Of a stretch of DNA of 64,000 nucleotides, positions 44,189-53,293 are shown piece by piece; within the stretch, counting starts at the first letter, position 1, and each line of letters begins with the position of its first letter. The stretch comes from Nocardia uniformis NBRC 13702 (GTDB lineage Bacteria > Actinomycetota > Actinomycetes > Mycobacteriales > Mycobacteriaceae): positions 1 through 64,000 of the forward strand of contig NZ_BDCE01000066.1 in the NCBI RefSeq assembly GCF_001613345.1. Direction: 5' to 3'. A program made the translations under genes and the position numbers. The notes under the pieces are model-generated. The model had not been told where the DNA came from, made no database searches, and saw nothing but the letters and a program-made list of their open reading frames with translations.

Positions 44189-44737
44189 GTGACAACAACT
44201 CTCACCGGGCGATCCATTGCCTTCCTGGTCGCCAACGAAGGCGTCGAGCAGATCGAACTCCGGCATCCGTGGAACACTCTGCGCACCTTGGGTGCCCGCA
44301 TCACGCTGATCGCACCGGAACCGGGATTCGTACAGGCTTTCCACCACCTCGATCGCGCCGACCGTTTCCCGGTCGATCTTCGCACCACCGACGCCGTCGC
44401 CTCGGACTACGACGCCGTGGTGCTACCCGGAGGTGTCGCGAATCCCGATATCCTGCGCAGGGATTCGGCAACCCACCGCCTTCTCCGCGAGGCCCACCGC
44501 GCGAATATTCCGATCGCGGCGATCTGCCACGGACCATGGACACTGATCGACGCCGGTCTCGTCGCGAACCGCACCCTCGCCGCCGGGCCGAGCCTGGCCA
44601 CCGACCTCACCAATGCCGGCGCGACCTGGACACCGTGCCGCGTCCATGTCGATGATTCACTCATCACCGCACAGGGCATCGACGACGTCGAGGAATTCAC
44701 CAATCGATTGATCGAAATGCTGGTCCCGGCCGGATAG
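44189..44737 (+). CDS. DJ-1/PfpI family glutamine-amidotransferase-like protein
   Basis: A 182-residue DJ-1/PfpI protein. AAICHGPWTLIDAGLV (about 109-124) holds the nucleophile elbow Cys112-His113, and GVEQIELRHPW (about 17-27) contains the usual acidic partner (Glu). Relatives act as glyoxalase III, protein deglycase or chaperone under stress. Length fits the YajL/PfpI group. The start is the GTG at 44189; the frame above it overlaps the tautomerase gene. Likely co-transcribed with the tautomerase. Confidence 0.83.
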   Translation: MTTTLTGRSIAFLVANEGVEQIELRHPWNTLRTLGARITLIAPEPGFVQAFHHLDRADRFPVDLRTTDAVASDYDAVVLPGGVANPDILRRDSATHRLLREAHRANIPIAAICHGPWTLIDAGLVANRTLAAGPSLATDLTNAGATWTPCRVHVDDSLITAQGIDDVEEFTNRLIEMLVPAG

Positions 44738-45154
44738 TTCCGGCCGCGGGACCGAGGGCCCCGTCGAAATAGGTTCAGATGACCCTGGATCGGCGTAGGC
44801 GCAATTCATGGTCTAGCGCGCCACCTCAGCGATCGATCTGGGGTCTGGGCTGACACAGAGAGACGACGCAACCGGCGAGAAGGGCGACAATGCGGGAGAC
44901 TGAGATGCGTGAGCCTGCAGTCGACACCCGACGCTCGGCCCCTGGCATCGCATCTTCAACACTAGCTCGGCGGCCCGCCGAGGCATTGCGCCACAATCGG
45001 ATCTGTATGCCGTTCTCGGGGAGCACCAAGTCCGCCGCACCAAAGCCGACCGTCACGCCGATCTGCCGCTGTCGTCGATGCGGCGGATGTTCACCCCACC
45101 GAAGCTGGATCGACCTGAGACTCCTAGCCGTCGTCCACAGATAGGGTAAAGCTG
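44738..45154. other. 417-bp intergenic region, no clear gene
   Basis: Short frames exist on both strands but none has a family signature or ribosome-binding site. One plus-strand frame (about 44950-45140) reads LYAVLGEHQVRRTKADRHAD and MRRMFTPPKLDRP, which may be a worn gene fragment. I see no promoter or hairpin that stands out. Confidence 0.5.
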
Positions 45155-45649
45155 ATGCCGGAGGACCGAATTCGACTGATAGACCGACTGACTGCGACGC
45201 AGGCACTCGGCGCGGTGATCCTCATCCGCCTCTACATCGGCGCGATCTTCCTGTTCGAGGGCATCCTGAAATTCCTGCGACCCGACACCTTGGGCAGCGG
45301 TCGCTTCGACAAAGCCGGAATCCCCGCCTCGGACATTTTCGCACCCCTGGACGGCATCCTCGAAATTGCTTGCGGCGCATTGATTCTGCTCGGGCTTCTC
45401 ACCCGGCTCGCCGCAATCCCGATGGTCGTGAACATGGTGGGCGCGCTGCTGATCACGAAATCGCCCATCCTGTGGGGCGATGCCGCGCTGTTCGCGGGCA
45501 AGTCGGGCTGGTGGGATTTCGTCCATGAGTCCCGCACCGATTTCGCCCAACTCTGCGGCAGCCTGTTCCTGATAGTGGTCGGCGCCGGGGCGTACTCACT
45601 CGATGCCCGCCGGACCACGCCCACCGCGACCGGAACACCATCGCACTGA
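45155..45649 (+). CDS. DoxX family membrane protein
   Basis: A 164-residue protein with four transmembrane helices (about 17-38, 66-84, 86-106, 126-146) and the DoxX pattern LIRLYIGAIFLFEGILKFL and GILEIACGALILLGLLTRLA. DoxX proteins are subunits or partners of quinone or detoxification systems; in mycobacteria one links SodA with thiol homeostasis. ATG at 45155 chosen; only a weak ribosome-binding site. Monocistronic in appearance. Confidence 0.83.
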   Translation: MPEDRIRLIDRLTATQALGAVILIRLYIGAIFLFEGILKFLRPDTLGSGRFDKAGIPASDIFAPLDGILEIACGALILLGLLTRLAAIPMVVNMVGALLITKSPILWGDAALFAGKSGWWDFVHESRTDFAQLCGSLFLIVVGAGAYSLDARRTTPTATGTPSH

Positions 45650-46046
45650 CGAGTTCACAACTCGTCGCCGACCTCACGCCAACTCCCGCAACGTGCCCCG
45701 ATCTTCGGTCGAGGCGCGACGGCCCCCGGCCGTGACGTGATACCCCGTCCAGCCACGGCGCGAGCCAGCTCCCAAATCAGCCACACACCGCGCAGCAGCG
45801 CGGGATCATGGGTCGGCGTGACCAACGCTCGCACGGCGGTTTGCGCCATCGGATCTGCGTGACACCGTGGCCACGTTTCTGGCCACGGTCACGGAAAACG
45901 ACAGTTGCGCGAGTGCTCAGCTGGGGCATATCGACGGCAAACAGTCGATGGCTCAGCGGCGCCACATCCATCAGCGCATCCGCCGGCGGGTGGTGGCAGA
46001 CAACTCTGCGGCCCTATTACAAACCGGCTTGACCTGCACCGACAGA
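45650..46046. other. 397-bp intergenic region with a strong hairpin
   Basis: No recognisable gene. A 64-residue minus-strand frame (45655-45849, AQTAVRALVTPTHDPALL...) might be a fragment but has no family match I know. CCGTGGCCA (45865-45873) and TGGCCACGG (45880-45888) form a perfect 9-bp stem with loop CGTTTC, extended by outer GTGAC/GTCAC-type arms. Confidence 0.5.
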
Positions 46047-46280
46047 TCAGTCCTTCTTCATCATTTCGTAAATTTTCTTGCAGTCCGGGCATACCGGCGA
46101 ACCGGGCTTGGCCGATTTGGTGACCGGGAACACCTCACCGCACAGCGCGACCACATGGGTGCCCATGACGGCGCTTTCGGCGATCTTGTTCTTCTTCACA
46201 TAGTGGAAGAACTTGGGGGTGTCGTTCTCGGTCGTTTCGTCGGTGGTGGTATCCGGACGTACCAGGGTGTCTGCGCTCAC
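46047..46280 (-). CDS. DUF3039 domain protein
   Basis: A 77-residue actinobacterial protein: FFHYVKKNKIAESAVMGTHV, then LCGEVFPV...PVCPDCKKIYE. Cys51, Cys65 and Cys68 with the nearby His could bind zinc. Members of this family sit next to DUF3099 and close to sigB in mycobacteria, as here, so this marks a conserved core region. The start is the GTG at 46280; the longer frame above it is antisense to DUF3099. Function unknown. Confidence 0.87.
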   Translation of the reverse strand: MSADTLVRPDTTTDETTENDTPKFFHYVKKNKIAESAVMGTHVVALCGEVFPVTKSAKPGSPVCPDCKKIYEMMKKD

Positions 46281-46356
46281 GCACTCAATAATGCCAGGCC
46301 GGGTGTGCGGAGTACCGCCGTGTGCATTCGTTTGACGGGAGTGGAACACTCGAGGC

Positions 46357-46800
46357 ATGCAGCGTGACGGCGAAAATCCCGAAGCCGAGCAGCCTGGCGA
46401 TGGGGTTCGCCCCGAGTTCGAGTTCCGCCCGGCCGGGTCGATACCTATGCCGTCTCGCCCGTCCGGAGGCTTCTTCAAGGCCCCCAAGGAGAGCGACCCG
46501 GTCCTCATTACCGAGGCCGCGACCTCGCTGGAACAGCAGCATCGCAACCGGGTACGGCGGTACACGATCCTGATGGCCTTCCGCATTCCGTGCCTGATCC
46601 TCGCGGCCGTCGCCTACAGCCTGTGGGGCAACTGGGTGATCTCGCTGCTGATCCTCGGCATCTCCATCCCGCTGCCGTGGGTCGCGGTCCTCGTCGCCAA
46701 TGACCGTCCGCCGCGCCGCAAGGATGAGCCGAGCCGCTGGGATGGTCGCCGCAATCAGATCGCCCTCGAATCAGGCCAGCACCGCTCCATCGACAGCTGA
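46357..46800 (+). CDS. DUF3099 membrane protein
   Basis: A 147-residue protein of the DUF3099 family: a polar N-terminus, then SDPVLITEAATSLEQQHRNR (about 46-65), two transmembrane helices (about 74-90 and 93-111: ILMAFRIPCLILAAVAYSLW and WVISLLILGISIPLPWVAVL) and a basic C-terminus. Divergent partner of the DUF3039 gene, as in mycobacterial genomes. Its last 30 bp overlap the convergent MFS gene. Function unknown. Confidence 0.86.
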   Translation: MQRDGENPEAEQPGDGVRPEFEFRPAGSIPMPSRPSGGFFKAPKESDPVLITEAATSLEQQHRNRVRRYTILMAFRIPCLILAAVAYSLWGNWVISLLILGISIPLPWVAVLVANDRPPRRKDEPSRWDGRRNQIALESGQHRSIDS

Positions 46801-48099
46801 CGGCCGACGGCGAATGCACGCCGACATGATGGCCGCGAGGGCGCACAGCCCACCCGCGATATACCAGGCCAGGTCATAGCTGCCCTGTACGTCGCGGATG
46901 AACCCCGCGCCGAAGGCCGCCACCGCCGCGCCGATCTGATGCGAGGCGAAGACCCAGCCGAAGGCGACCGGTCCGTCCGCCCCGAAGTGCTGGCGACACA
47001 GGGCGACCGTGGGCGGCACCGTAGCGATCCAATCCAGGCCGTAGAAGATGATGAACGCCCACATGCTCGGCTCGACATTCGGCGCGAAGAGCAGCGGCAG
47101 GAACAGCAGCGACAGCCCGCGCAACGAGTAGTAGCCGACCAACAAGTAGCGCGAATCGACTCGATCGGTGAGCCAGCCCGAGGCGATGGTGCCCGCCACA
47201 TCGAAAATGCCGACCAGCGCGAGCAGTCCGGCCGCCGTGGTGATGGGCATGCCGTGATCGTGGGCGGCACTGACGAAGTGGGTGCCGATCAGGCCGTTCG
47301 TCGATGCGCCGCAGATGGCGAATCCGCCTGCCAGCAACCAGAACACCGGCTTGCGTGCCACCGTCGCGAGGACGGTGAGCGCCCGTGCCGCGCCCCCGGG
47401 CGTGGTTTCCCGCACGGCCTCGTCGCTGCTGGGTGTCGCACCGTAGGCAGTGACGCCCACATCACCGGGAAAGTCGCGGATAAAGAGCATCACCAGCGGC
47501 ACCACCGCCAAGGCGATCACCGCTACCAGGAGGGCGGGCATTCGCCATCCGTGGTCGCGAGCCAGCATGGATATCAGCGGCAGAAAGACCAGCTGCCCGG
47601 TCGCGCCCGCAGCGGTGAGCACCCCGGTGATCAGACCGCGTTGCCGCACGAACCAGCGTCCGGTAATGGTCGCCACGAACGGCATGGACATGGAGCCGAC
47701 ACCGATCCCGACCAGCACACCCCACGTCGTCACGAGCTGCCACGCCTGCGTCATGAAGACGGTGAGCCCGCTACCGGCGGCGATCAGCACCAGCGCACCG
47801 GCGACCACCCGCCGAATACCGAACCGGTCCATGAGCGCCGCCGCGAACGGTGAAATCAGCCCGTAGAGCAGCACATTCACCGATACCGCCAAGCCGATGG
47901 TGCCGTGCGACCAACCGAATTCCTCGTGCAGCGGATTCATCAGCACGCTGGGCACCGAACGGAATCCGGCCGCACCGATCAGCGTCACGAATGCCACCGC
48001 CGCGACGATCCAGGCCGGGTGCAGCCGCGGGCCGCGCGGCGGCAATTCGGTTGGGGGATGCGGTGATTGCGCGTCGGTGGGTAGGCGAATGTCGGTCAC
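46771..48099 (-). CDS. MFS transporter (monocarboxylate/oxalate-type)
   Basis: A 442-residue major-facilitator protein with 12 helices split by a central loop (about 205-235, SSDEAVRETTPGGAA). Signature loop 2-3 MDRFGIRRVVAG (about 90-101). It resembles OFA/monocarboxylate-porter-type MFS proteins rather than drug exporters. The start is the GTG at 48099; upstream residues would enter the divergent regulator's promoter. Divergent from a GlxA/AraC-type regulator, which probably controls it. The 3' end overlaps the DUF3099 gene by 30 bp. Confidence 0.85.
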   Translation of the reverse strand: MTDIRLPTDAQSPHPPTELPPRGPRLHPAWIVAAVAFVTLIGAAGFRSVPSVLMNPLHEEFGWSHGTIGLAVSVNVLLYGLISPFAAALMDRFGIRRVVAGALVLIAAGSGLTVFMTQAWQLVTTWGVLVGIGVGSMSMPFVATITGRWFVRQRGLITGVLTAAGATGQLVFLPLISMLARDHGWRMPALLVAVIALAVVPLVMLFIRDFPGDVGVTAYGATPSSDEAVRETTPGGAARALTVLATVARKPVFWLLAGGFAICGASTNGLIGTHFVSAAHDHGMPITTAAGLLALVGIFDVAGTIASGWLTDRVDSRYLLVGYYSLRGLSLLFLPLLFAPNVEPSMWAFIIFYGLDWIATVPPTVALCRQHFGADGPVAFGWVFASHQIGAAVAAFGAGFIRDVQGSYDLAWYIAGGLCALAAIMSACIRRRPSAVDGAVLA

Positions 48100-48193
48100 C
48101 GCATGAGCGTGCAGGAAATATGTACAGACAACTAGTGGCCTGAATGCCACAATGCGTAAACATCATGCCAGTCGTTTGGAGGGATTCTCCGCG

Positions 48194-49174
48194 ATGACCG
48201 AACCGCATCTGGTGGCGGTGCTCGCCCTCGAACCGGTCGTCGGCTTCGATATGACCATCCCGCCGGTGGTCCTCGGCCAGGCCACGGACGCGGCGGGCAA
48301 TAAGCTCTACGACGTGCGAATATGCGGGCTGGATCGGGCCGGGGTCGCCTCCACCAACGGCTATACCGTGGTCCCCGCGCACGGACCCGAACTGCTCGCC
48401 CGCGCCGACACCGTGATCGTGCCCGGCACCCAGATGCCCGGTCCGCGCCGATACGGCACGCTGCCACCGGAGCTGGCCGCGGCCCTCGCCTCGATTCGAC
48501 CGGACGCCCGGATCGTGTCGATCTGTACCGGCGCTTTCGTTTTGGCGTCGGCGGGCATTCTCGACGGCCGCCGCGCCACCACCCACTGGGCCTTCGCCGA
48601 GGACTTCCGCGCGCTGTACCCGCAGGTCCGGCTGGACGAGAATCTGCTGTTCGTAGAGGACGAAAATATCTGCACCGCAGCCGGTCTCGCTGCGGGACTC
48701 GACCTGTGCCTGCACCTGCTGCGCACCGATCACGGCAGCGCGGCGGCCAATCAGGCGGCCCGCTACTGCGTCGTGCCACCCTGGCGGGAGGGTGGCCAAT
48801 CACAGTTCATCGACCGCCAGGTTCCCGATCCCGGTACCGAGAGCACCGCGCCGACCCGCGAATGGGCCCTCAGCCGACTCGATAACGATCTGGGTCTGGC
48901 CACCCTCGCCGCACACGCCCGGATGAGCGTGCGCACCTTCACCCGTCGCTTCAAATCCGAAACCGGAGTAGCCCCGGGAACCTGGGTGCTCCAGCAACGC
49001 CTGCGCCATGCGCGCCACCTCCTCGAAACGACGCGGCTCTCCGTCGATGAGGTGGCTCGCCGCGCAGGTATGGGTACCGCGGCATCACTGCGGCACCATA
49101 TGCGTACCGAACTGGGTGTGGCACCGATCGCCTATCGTAAAACCTTCCGGCGCGTTGGCGTCGGCAGCGAATGA
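48194..49174 (+). CDS. GlxA-type transcriptional regulator (DJ-1/PfpI domain + AraC HTH)
   Basis: A 326-residue regulator: N-terminal class-I-amidotransferase-like domain (about 5-175; ARIVSICTGAFVLASAG about 108-124 keeps the Cys elbow) and C-terminal AraC/HTH_18 domain (about 215-315; LATLAAHARMSVRTFTRRF and LSVDEVARRAGMGTAASLRHH). GlxA-type proteins activate or repress adjacent transport or catabolic genes. It is divergent from the MFS gene (94 bp between starts), the usual target, and its stop overlaps the next frame. Start placed at MTEPHLVAVL (48194). Confidence 0.87.
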   Translation: MTEPHLVAVLALEPVVGFDMTIPPVVLGQATDAAGNKLYDVRICGLDRAGVASTNGYTVVPAHGPELLARADTVIVPGTQMPGPRRYGTLPPELAAALASIRPDARIVSICTGAFVLASAGILDGRRATTHWAFAEDFRALYPQVRLDENLLFVEDENICTAAGLAAGLDLCLHLLRTDHGSAAANQAARYCVVPPWREGGQSQFIDRQVPDPGTESTAPTREWALSRLDNDLGLATLAAHARMSVRTFTRRFKSETGVAPGTWVLQQRLRHARHLLETTRLSVDEVARRAGMGTAASLRHHMRTELGVAPIAYRKTFRRVGVGSE

Positions 49175-49188
49175 CAGGAGACAGCACG

Positions 49189-49914
49189 ATGATTCGATGG
49201 ATCTGGGTCTTCCTGGACCGCCCCGCGGCGCGATTCGACGAGTCCGCGCAATTCTGGACCGCCATCACCGAGACTCGCGTGTCGGAAACCCGTGGCGAAA
49301 ACTCCGAATTCGTCACGCTGCTACCGGAATCCGGTGCGCCAAGCGTGAAAATGCAAGCCGTCCCGGACGATACGCGCATCCACCTCGACCTCGATGTCGA
49401 CGATGTGGGCACCGAAACCAAGCGCGCGCAGGAACTGGGCGCGACGCTCGTCCTGGAGCATCCGGATTACACGGTGCTGAAGTCGCCGCACGGCATGACC
49501 TTCTGTCTCACCCCGGCCGGTGGCAGCGGCGGCGAACCCACACCGGTCGTCCGCTCCCCCGACGGTGCCCGCAGCCGCCTCGATCAGGTGTGCATCGATA
49601 TCGGCGCGTCGGATTACGAAGCGGAGAGCCGGTTCTGGGCCGAATTCACCGGCTGGTCCACCAGCGCCTCGGCCAGGTCGGAGTACTCGCGGCTGCGGCC
49701 GGATGAGCCCCTCGCCATCAAGATCCTGCTGCAACGCCTGGACGAAGACCGCCCGACGTCGGCACATTTGGATCTGGCCTGCTCCGATGTCGACGCCACG
49801 GCCGCCTGGCACGAATCCCTCGGCGCGCGCCTCATCGACCGCCGCCCCGATTGGACGGTGCTGGAAGACCCATCCGGTCAGCCCTACTGCATTACCGCTC
49901 GCCAACCGGATTAG
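49189..49914 (+). CDS. Two-domain VOC family protein
   Basis: A 241-residue protein made of two vicinal-oxygen-chelate domains in tandem (about 1-113 and 126-241): WIWVFLDRPAARFDESAQFW ... HGMTFCLTP and LDQVCIDIGASDYEAESRFW ... SGQPYCITA. Both halves end with the same motif style. Similar proteins are annotated as glyoxalase-like; substrate unknown. GACAGGAGAC precedes the ATG at 49189, which I prefer to the ATG at 49171 that overlaps the regulator's end. Confidence 0.82.
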   Translation: MIRWIWVFLDRPAARFDESAQFWTAITETRVSETRGENSEFVTLLPESGAPSVKMQAVPDDTRIHLDLDVDDVGTETKRAQELGATLVLEHPDYTVLKSPHGMTFCLTPAGGSGGEPTPVVRSPDGARSRLDQVCIDIGASDYEAESRFWAEFTGWSTSASARSEYSRLRPDEPLAIKILLQRLDEDRPTSAHLDLACSDVDATAAWHESLGARLIDRRPDWTVLEDPSGQPYCITARQPD

Positions 49915-49920
49915 GGCACA

Positions 49921-50199
49921 TCAGGCCCGATGGCGCCCCACGCGATCACGCAGCAGGGCGGACAGGTTCAGGACCCACAGCACGGCAACGCTGATCGACA
50001 CCAGCCAGCACAGCACACCGGCCCAGGTCAGCTGGTTGCACTCGCCGCGCGCCAGGTTGAATACCGACGGCGCGGCGACCAACGTCAGGATTACGAGGAA
50101 GACCATCTCGAATCGTGAGGGGGCACGCAGGGTGAAGAAACCGGGCTTCCGAAACGACTGTGCGCCGGGCTCTTGCTGGAGTTGATCATCCGAAGCCAC
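49921..50199 (-). CDS. Small two-helix membrane protein
   Basis: A 92-residue protein with two hydrophobic helices (about 31-48 and 56-80) joined by a short loop with Cys54, a basic end RDRVGRHRA and a polar N-terminus. Family unknown to me; conserved small proteins of this form occur in Nocardia and Rhodococcus. The start is MASDD at 50199. Divergent from the methyltransferase, with about 100 bp between starts. Confidence 0.6.
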   Translation of the reverse strand: MASDDQLQQEPGAQSFRKPGFFTLRAPSRFEMVFLVILTLVAAPSVFNLARGECNQLTWAGVLCWLVSISVAVLWVLNLSALLRDRVGRHRA

Positions 50200-50301
50200 C
50201 GCAGGGTTCCTCCCGCTCGGATCGACCGCGTACGCGTTCAGGACCGTTCCATGGTGACACGGCGACAGCCCGGGGGCGCTGAACCTGGTCGGAAGGTTGC
50301 G

Positions 50302-51837
50302 GTGGCAGAGTTCCTCCTCATGCCGACGGATCAGACGACCACCACGTCCCTGCTCGCCGCACTCGCACCCGACCTACGGACCGCGCTTACTCGCGTCGGC
50401 TTCGACGGCGACACCATCCTGGAGGTGCTCGGCGACGAGGCGCACGCGGCGCTCGGCCGTTCCGAGCCGGTGCCGGTGCGTCGGGCGGTCCGCGACGCCG
50501 GGGATCTGGGTGTCCTGATTCGACTGTTCCTGCTCGGCGATACCGTGCCGGAACGAGAAGTCGCCGCAGCGCTGCGGCCGGTCGAGCTCGAGCATGCGAT
50601 CGCCGCCGGTCTGCTCGACCGCGATGGCGGTGAGATTCGCACCGCATTGGATCTGCGTCCCATCGATCTCGGGAACGGCACTCGCTGGATCATGGCCGAT
50701 CTCGACGATTCCATGCGGCAGCGTGATGCGGAGATCGATCACGCGATCGGCGTCGGGCAGGCGTCGCTGTCGCTCTTGCGCGCCACCCCGACCCGACCAG
50801 TCGGCACCGTGCTCGATCTCGGCACCGGCTGCGGTGTGCAGGCCGTCCACGCCGCCTCCTACGGCACCAGCGTCACCGGCACCGATGTCAATAAGCGGGC
50901 GCTGTGGCTGGCCGAAGCCAACGCCATCCTCAATAACCTGGATATCGAATTCCTCGAGGGCTCCTGGTTCGAACCGGTCGCCGGTCGCCGCTTCGATCAG
51001 GTGGTCGCCAATCCCCCGTTCGTGGTCGGACCGGCCCAGGTCGAACACACCTACCGCGATTCCGGGCTGGCCCTCGACGGCGCCAGTGAACTCGTCATCT
51101 CCGGCACCCCGGACCTCCTCAATCCCGGCGGTACCGCCGCCATGCTCGCCTCCTGGATCCATGTGGACGGCGAGGATTGGCGCGGTCGCGTGTCACGCTG
51201 GCTGCCCGACTACGGCGTCGACGCCTGGATCGTGCAGCGCGATGTCGCCGACCCCGCCCTCTATGTCGGTACCTGGCTGCGCGATGCCGGACTCGATCCG
51301 CGCGACCCGGCCGCTCAGGACCGCGCGCAGCGGTGGCTCGCGGCCTTCGACGCCGCGAATGTCGAGGGCATCGGTTTCGGATTCGTCTATCTGCGGGCCA
51401 TCGATGGGCCGACCGAACTGCTCGCCGAAGACCTCACGCACGGCTTCGACGATCCCCTCGGTGCGGAGACCCACCGGTACTTCGAACGGTCGGCCTGGCT
51501 GCGCGCGGTGGCCGCCGACACCGAGGTGGCGTGGTCGTCACGGTTCGAGGTGGATTCGGCGACCGCACTGGAACGGGTGTACCTGCCCGGCGCGGAAGGT
51601 TGGGAACAACGCGTGACACGCCTGCACCGCGGCGACGGCCCGCGCTGGCAGCACGAAGTGGATGAGACCATTGCCGCCCTGCTGGCCGGTATGCGCCCCG
51701 ATGGGCTGCCACTGCGCGAACTGGTGGAACTGCTCGCGTTCGGACAGACCGGCGACACCGCGACCCCGGAATTCGAGGCCGCGGCACTGGACGTGGTGAT
51801 GGGTCTGGTCCGCCACGGCCTCATCCAACCGCGATAA
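50302..51837 (+). CDS. Class I SAM-dependent methyltransferase with N- and C-terminal extensions
   Basis: A 511-residue protein: N-terminal helical module (about 15-150), a Rossmann methyltransferase core with LDLGTGCGVQAVHAASYG (about 171-188) and the adenine-methyltransferase-like NPPFVV (about 236-241), then an actinobacterial C-terminal domain. The NPPF motif points to methylation of a nitrogen in nucleic acid or a protein glutamine (PrmC-like). The start is uncertain: GTG 50302 with GGAAGG upstream is preferred, ATG 50320 is possible. A complex inverted repeat follows as terminator. Confidence 0.83.
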   Translation: MAEFLLMPTDQTTTTSLLAALAPDLRTALTRVGFDGDTILEVLGDEAHAALGRSEPVPVRRAVRDAGDLGVLIRLFLLGDTVPEREVAAALRPVELEHAIAAGLLDRDGGEIRTALDLRPIDLGNGTRWIMADLDDSMRQRDAEIDHAIGVGQASLSLLRATPTRPVGTVLDLGTGCGVQAVHAASYGTSVTGTDVNKRALWLAEANAILNNLDIEFLEGSWFEPVAGRRFDQVVANPPFVVGPAQVEHTYRDSGLALDGASELVISGTPDLLNPGGTAAMLASWIHVDGEDWRGRVSRWLPDYGVDAWIVQRDVADPALYVGTWLRDAGLDPRDPAAQDRAQRWLAAFDAANVEGIGFGFVYLRAIDGPTELLAEDLTHGFDDPLGAETHRYFERSAWLRAVAADTEVAWSSRFEVDSATALERVYLPGAEGWEQRVTRLHRGDGPRWQHEVDETIAALLAGMRPDGLPLRELVELLAFGQTGDTATPEFEAAALDVVMGLVRHGLIQPR

Positions 51838-51891
51838 GTCGGCCGCCTCCGGCAGCGCCCGGCCGCCTCCGGGAGCGCTGAAGCGCATGTC

Positions 51892-51943
51892 ACGGCGGGC
51901 CATCGCACATATTCCACGGGAATGCGGCGCGGTGGCCCGCCGT
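51892..51943 (+). terminator. Nested inverted repeat downstream of methyltransferase
   Basis: Outer arms ACGGCGGGCCA (51892-51902) and TGGCCCGCCGT (51933-51943) are perfect; inside them ATTCC (51911) and GGAAT (51919) form a second stem. Likely a terminator for the methyltransferase transcript. Confidence 0.6.
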
Positions 51944-52157
51944 TCCATCTAGCGGTTGACCATCAACGAACCGTTCCCCGCTGGGTACACGTATTCATTC
52001 GGGGTATGCGGAAGTTGGGCTCCGGTTTCGGCAACCAACCGGATAACGGACCGGCCACGAAGCGGCCACCGTTCCCCGGGCGGACCCTTCTCAGGAACTT
52101 CTCAGCCGAAGCGTGATGAAACCGCAGCTCAGATGCGGTTTATCAGACCTACGGCGG

Positions 52158-52185
52158 GGAACTTTCATGATGTCGGGTCCGTTGA
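52158..52185 (+). promoter_or_regulatory. ECF-type (SigH/SigE-like) promoter of sigB
   Basis: GGAAC (52158-52162) and CGTTGA (52180-52185) with 17 bp between them match the GGAAC/CGTT promoter of the SigH/SigE group. Transcription would start about 52191, 28 bases before the sigB ATG. In M. tuberculosis sigB is driven by SigE and SigH through such a promoter. Confidence 0.75.
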
Positions 52186-52218
52186 TCGGAGTGAGACACC
52201 ACCGACAGGAGGCAAGTC

Positions 52219-53187
52219 ATGACAAGCCCCGCCACCACTGACGTGCGCACCACCAGCGAAGACCTCGACACCCAGAGCCCTGCTGCCGACCTGGTACGCG
52301 TGTACCTGAACGGGATCGGCAAGACGGCGCTGCTGACGGCTGCCGACGAGGTCGAGCTGGCGAAGCGCATCGAGGCGGGCCTCTATGCTCAGCATTTGCT
52401 GGAAACCAGCAAACGGCTGTCGGCCGTCAAGAAGAAGGATCTGGCGATCCTCGTCCGTGAAGGCCGCGCCGCTCGCCAGCACCTGCTCGAAGCCAACCTG
52501 CGTCTGGTGGTGTCGCTCGCCAAGCGCTACACCGGCCGTGGCATGCCCCTGCTGGACCTCATCCAGGAAGGCAACCTGGGTCTGATCCGGGCCATGGAGA
52601 AGTTCGACTACGCCAAGGGCTTCAAGTTCTCGACCTATGCCACCTGGTGGATTCGTCAGGCCATTACCCGCGGTATGGCCGATCAGAGCCGCACCATTCG
52701 GCTCCCAGTGCACCTGGTCGAGCAGGTCAACAAGCTGGCGCGCATCAAGCGCGAACTGCATCAGCAGCTCGGGCGTGAGGCCACCGATACCGAGCTGGCC
52801 AATGAGTCGGGCATCCCGGTCGAGAAGATCGCGGATCTGCTGGACCACAGCCGCGATCCGGTGAGCCTGGATATGCCGGTCGGCAATGACGAAGAGGCCC
52901 CGCTCGGCGATTTCATCGAGGATTCCGAGGCCACCTCCGCCGAGAGCGCGGTGATCGCCGGTCTGCTGCACCGCGATGTACGAGTCGTCCTGGCCACCCT
53001 CGACGAGCGCGAACAGCAGGTCATTCGCCTGCGCTACGGCCTCGACGACGGCCAGCCGCGCACCCTGGACCAGATCGGCAAGCTCTTCGGGCTGTCCCGC
53101 GAGCGTGTCCGCCAGATAGAGCGTGAGGTCATGTCGAAGCTCCGCAAGGGCGAGCGCGCCGATCGCCTGCGCGCCTACGCGAGCTGA
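52219..53187 (+). CDS. sigB: Principal-like sigma factor SigB (group 2)
   Basis: A 322-residue sigma-70 family factor: region 1.2 (DLVRVYLNGIGKTALLTAADE, from about 24), region 2 with FKFSTYATWWIRQAI (about 134-148), region 3, and region 4.2 helix-turn-helix with TLDQIGKLFGLSRERVRQIE (about 280-299). Region 1.1 is missing, as in mycobacterial SigB. AGGAGG is 6 bases upstream of the ATG. An ECF-type promoter precedes it, so SigB is predicted to respond to oxidative, heat or envelope stress. Its neighbourhood includes DUF3039/DUF3099 and dtxR/ideR as in mycobacteria. Confidence 0.95.
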   Translation: MTSPATTDVRTTSEDLDTQSPAADLVRVYLNGIGKTALLTAADEVELAKRIEAGLYAQHLLETSKRLSAVKKKDLAILVREGRAARQHLLEANLRLVVSLAKRYTGRGMPLLDLIQEGNLGLIRAMEKFDYAKGFKFSTYATWWIRQAITRGMADQSRTIRLPVHLVEQVNKLARIKRELHQQLGREATDTELANESGIPVEKIADLLDHSRDPVSLDMPVGNDEEAPLGDFIEDSEATSAESAVIAGLLHRDVRVVLATLDEREQQVIRLRYGLDDGQPRTLDQIGKLFGLSRERVRQIEREVMSKLRKGERADRLRAYAS

Positions 53188-53196
53188 CCCCTGAAC

Positions 53197-53236
53197 GTCG
53201 GACCGCCCGCGGTCCCGACACCAACCGCCGGTTGGT
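53197..53236. terminator. Bidirectional terminator candidates between sigB and ppc
   Basis: Two hairpins follow sigB: GTCGGACCG with CGGTCCCGAC (53197-53219, one bulge) and ACCAACC-GCC-GGTTGGT (53220-53236, perfect). They lie between convergent genes. Confidence 0.6.
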
Positions 53237-53293
53237 TCCCGCTACCCGACCCCTCGGGGCAGCGTGAACCGACCGGCGTTTTTCGTGCGCGGG

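Larger units (their letters stand above)
51838..52218. other. 381-bp region between methyltransferase and sigB
   Basis: No gene. It holds an 18-bp tandem repeat (GGCCGCCTCCGG[C/G]AGCGC at 51841 and 51861), a large inverted repeat (51892-51943, terminator-like) and the sigB promoter (52158-52185). Confidence 0.6.

Noticed and set aside
44826..45206. 126-codon minus-strand frame between the DJ-1-like and DoxX genes
   Set aside because: No ribosome-binding site, no recognisable motif, and it overlaps the DoxX start; left as unassigned.
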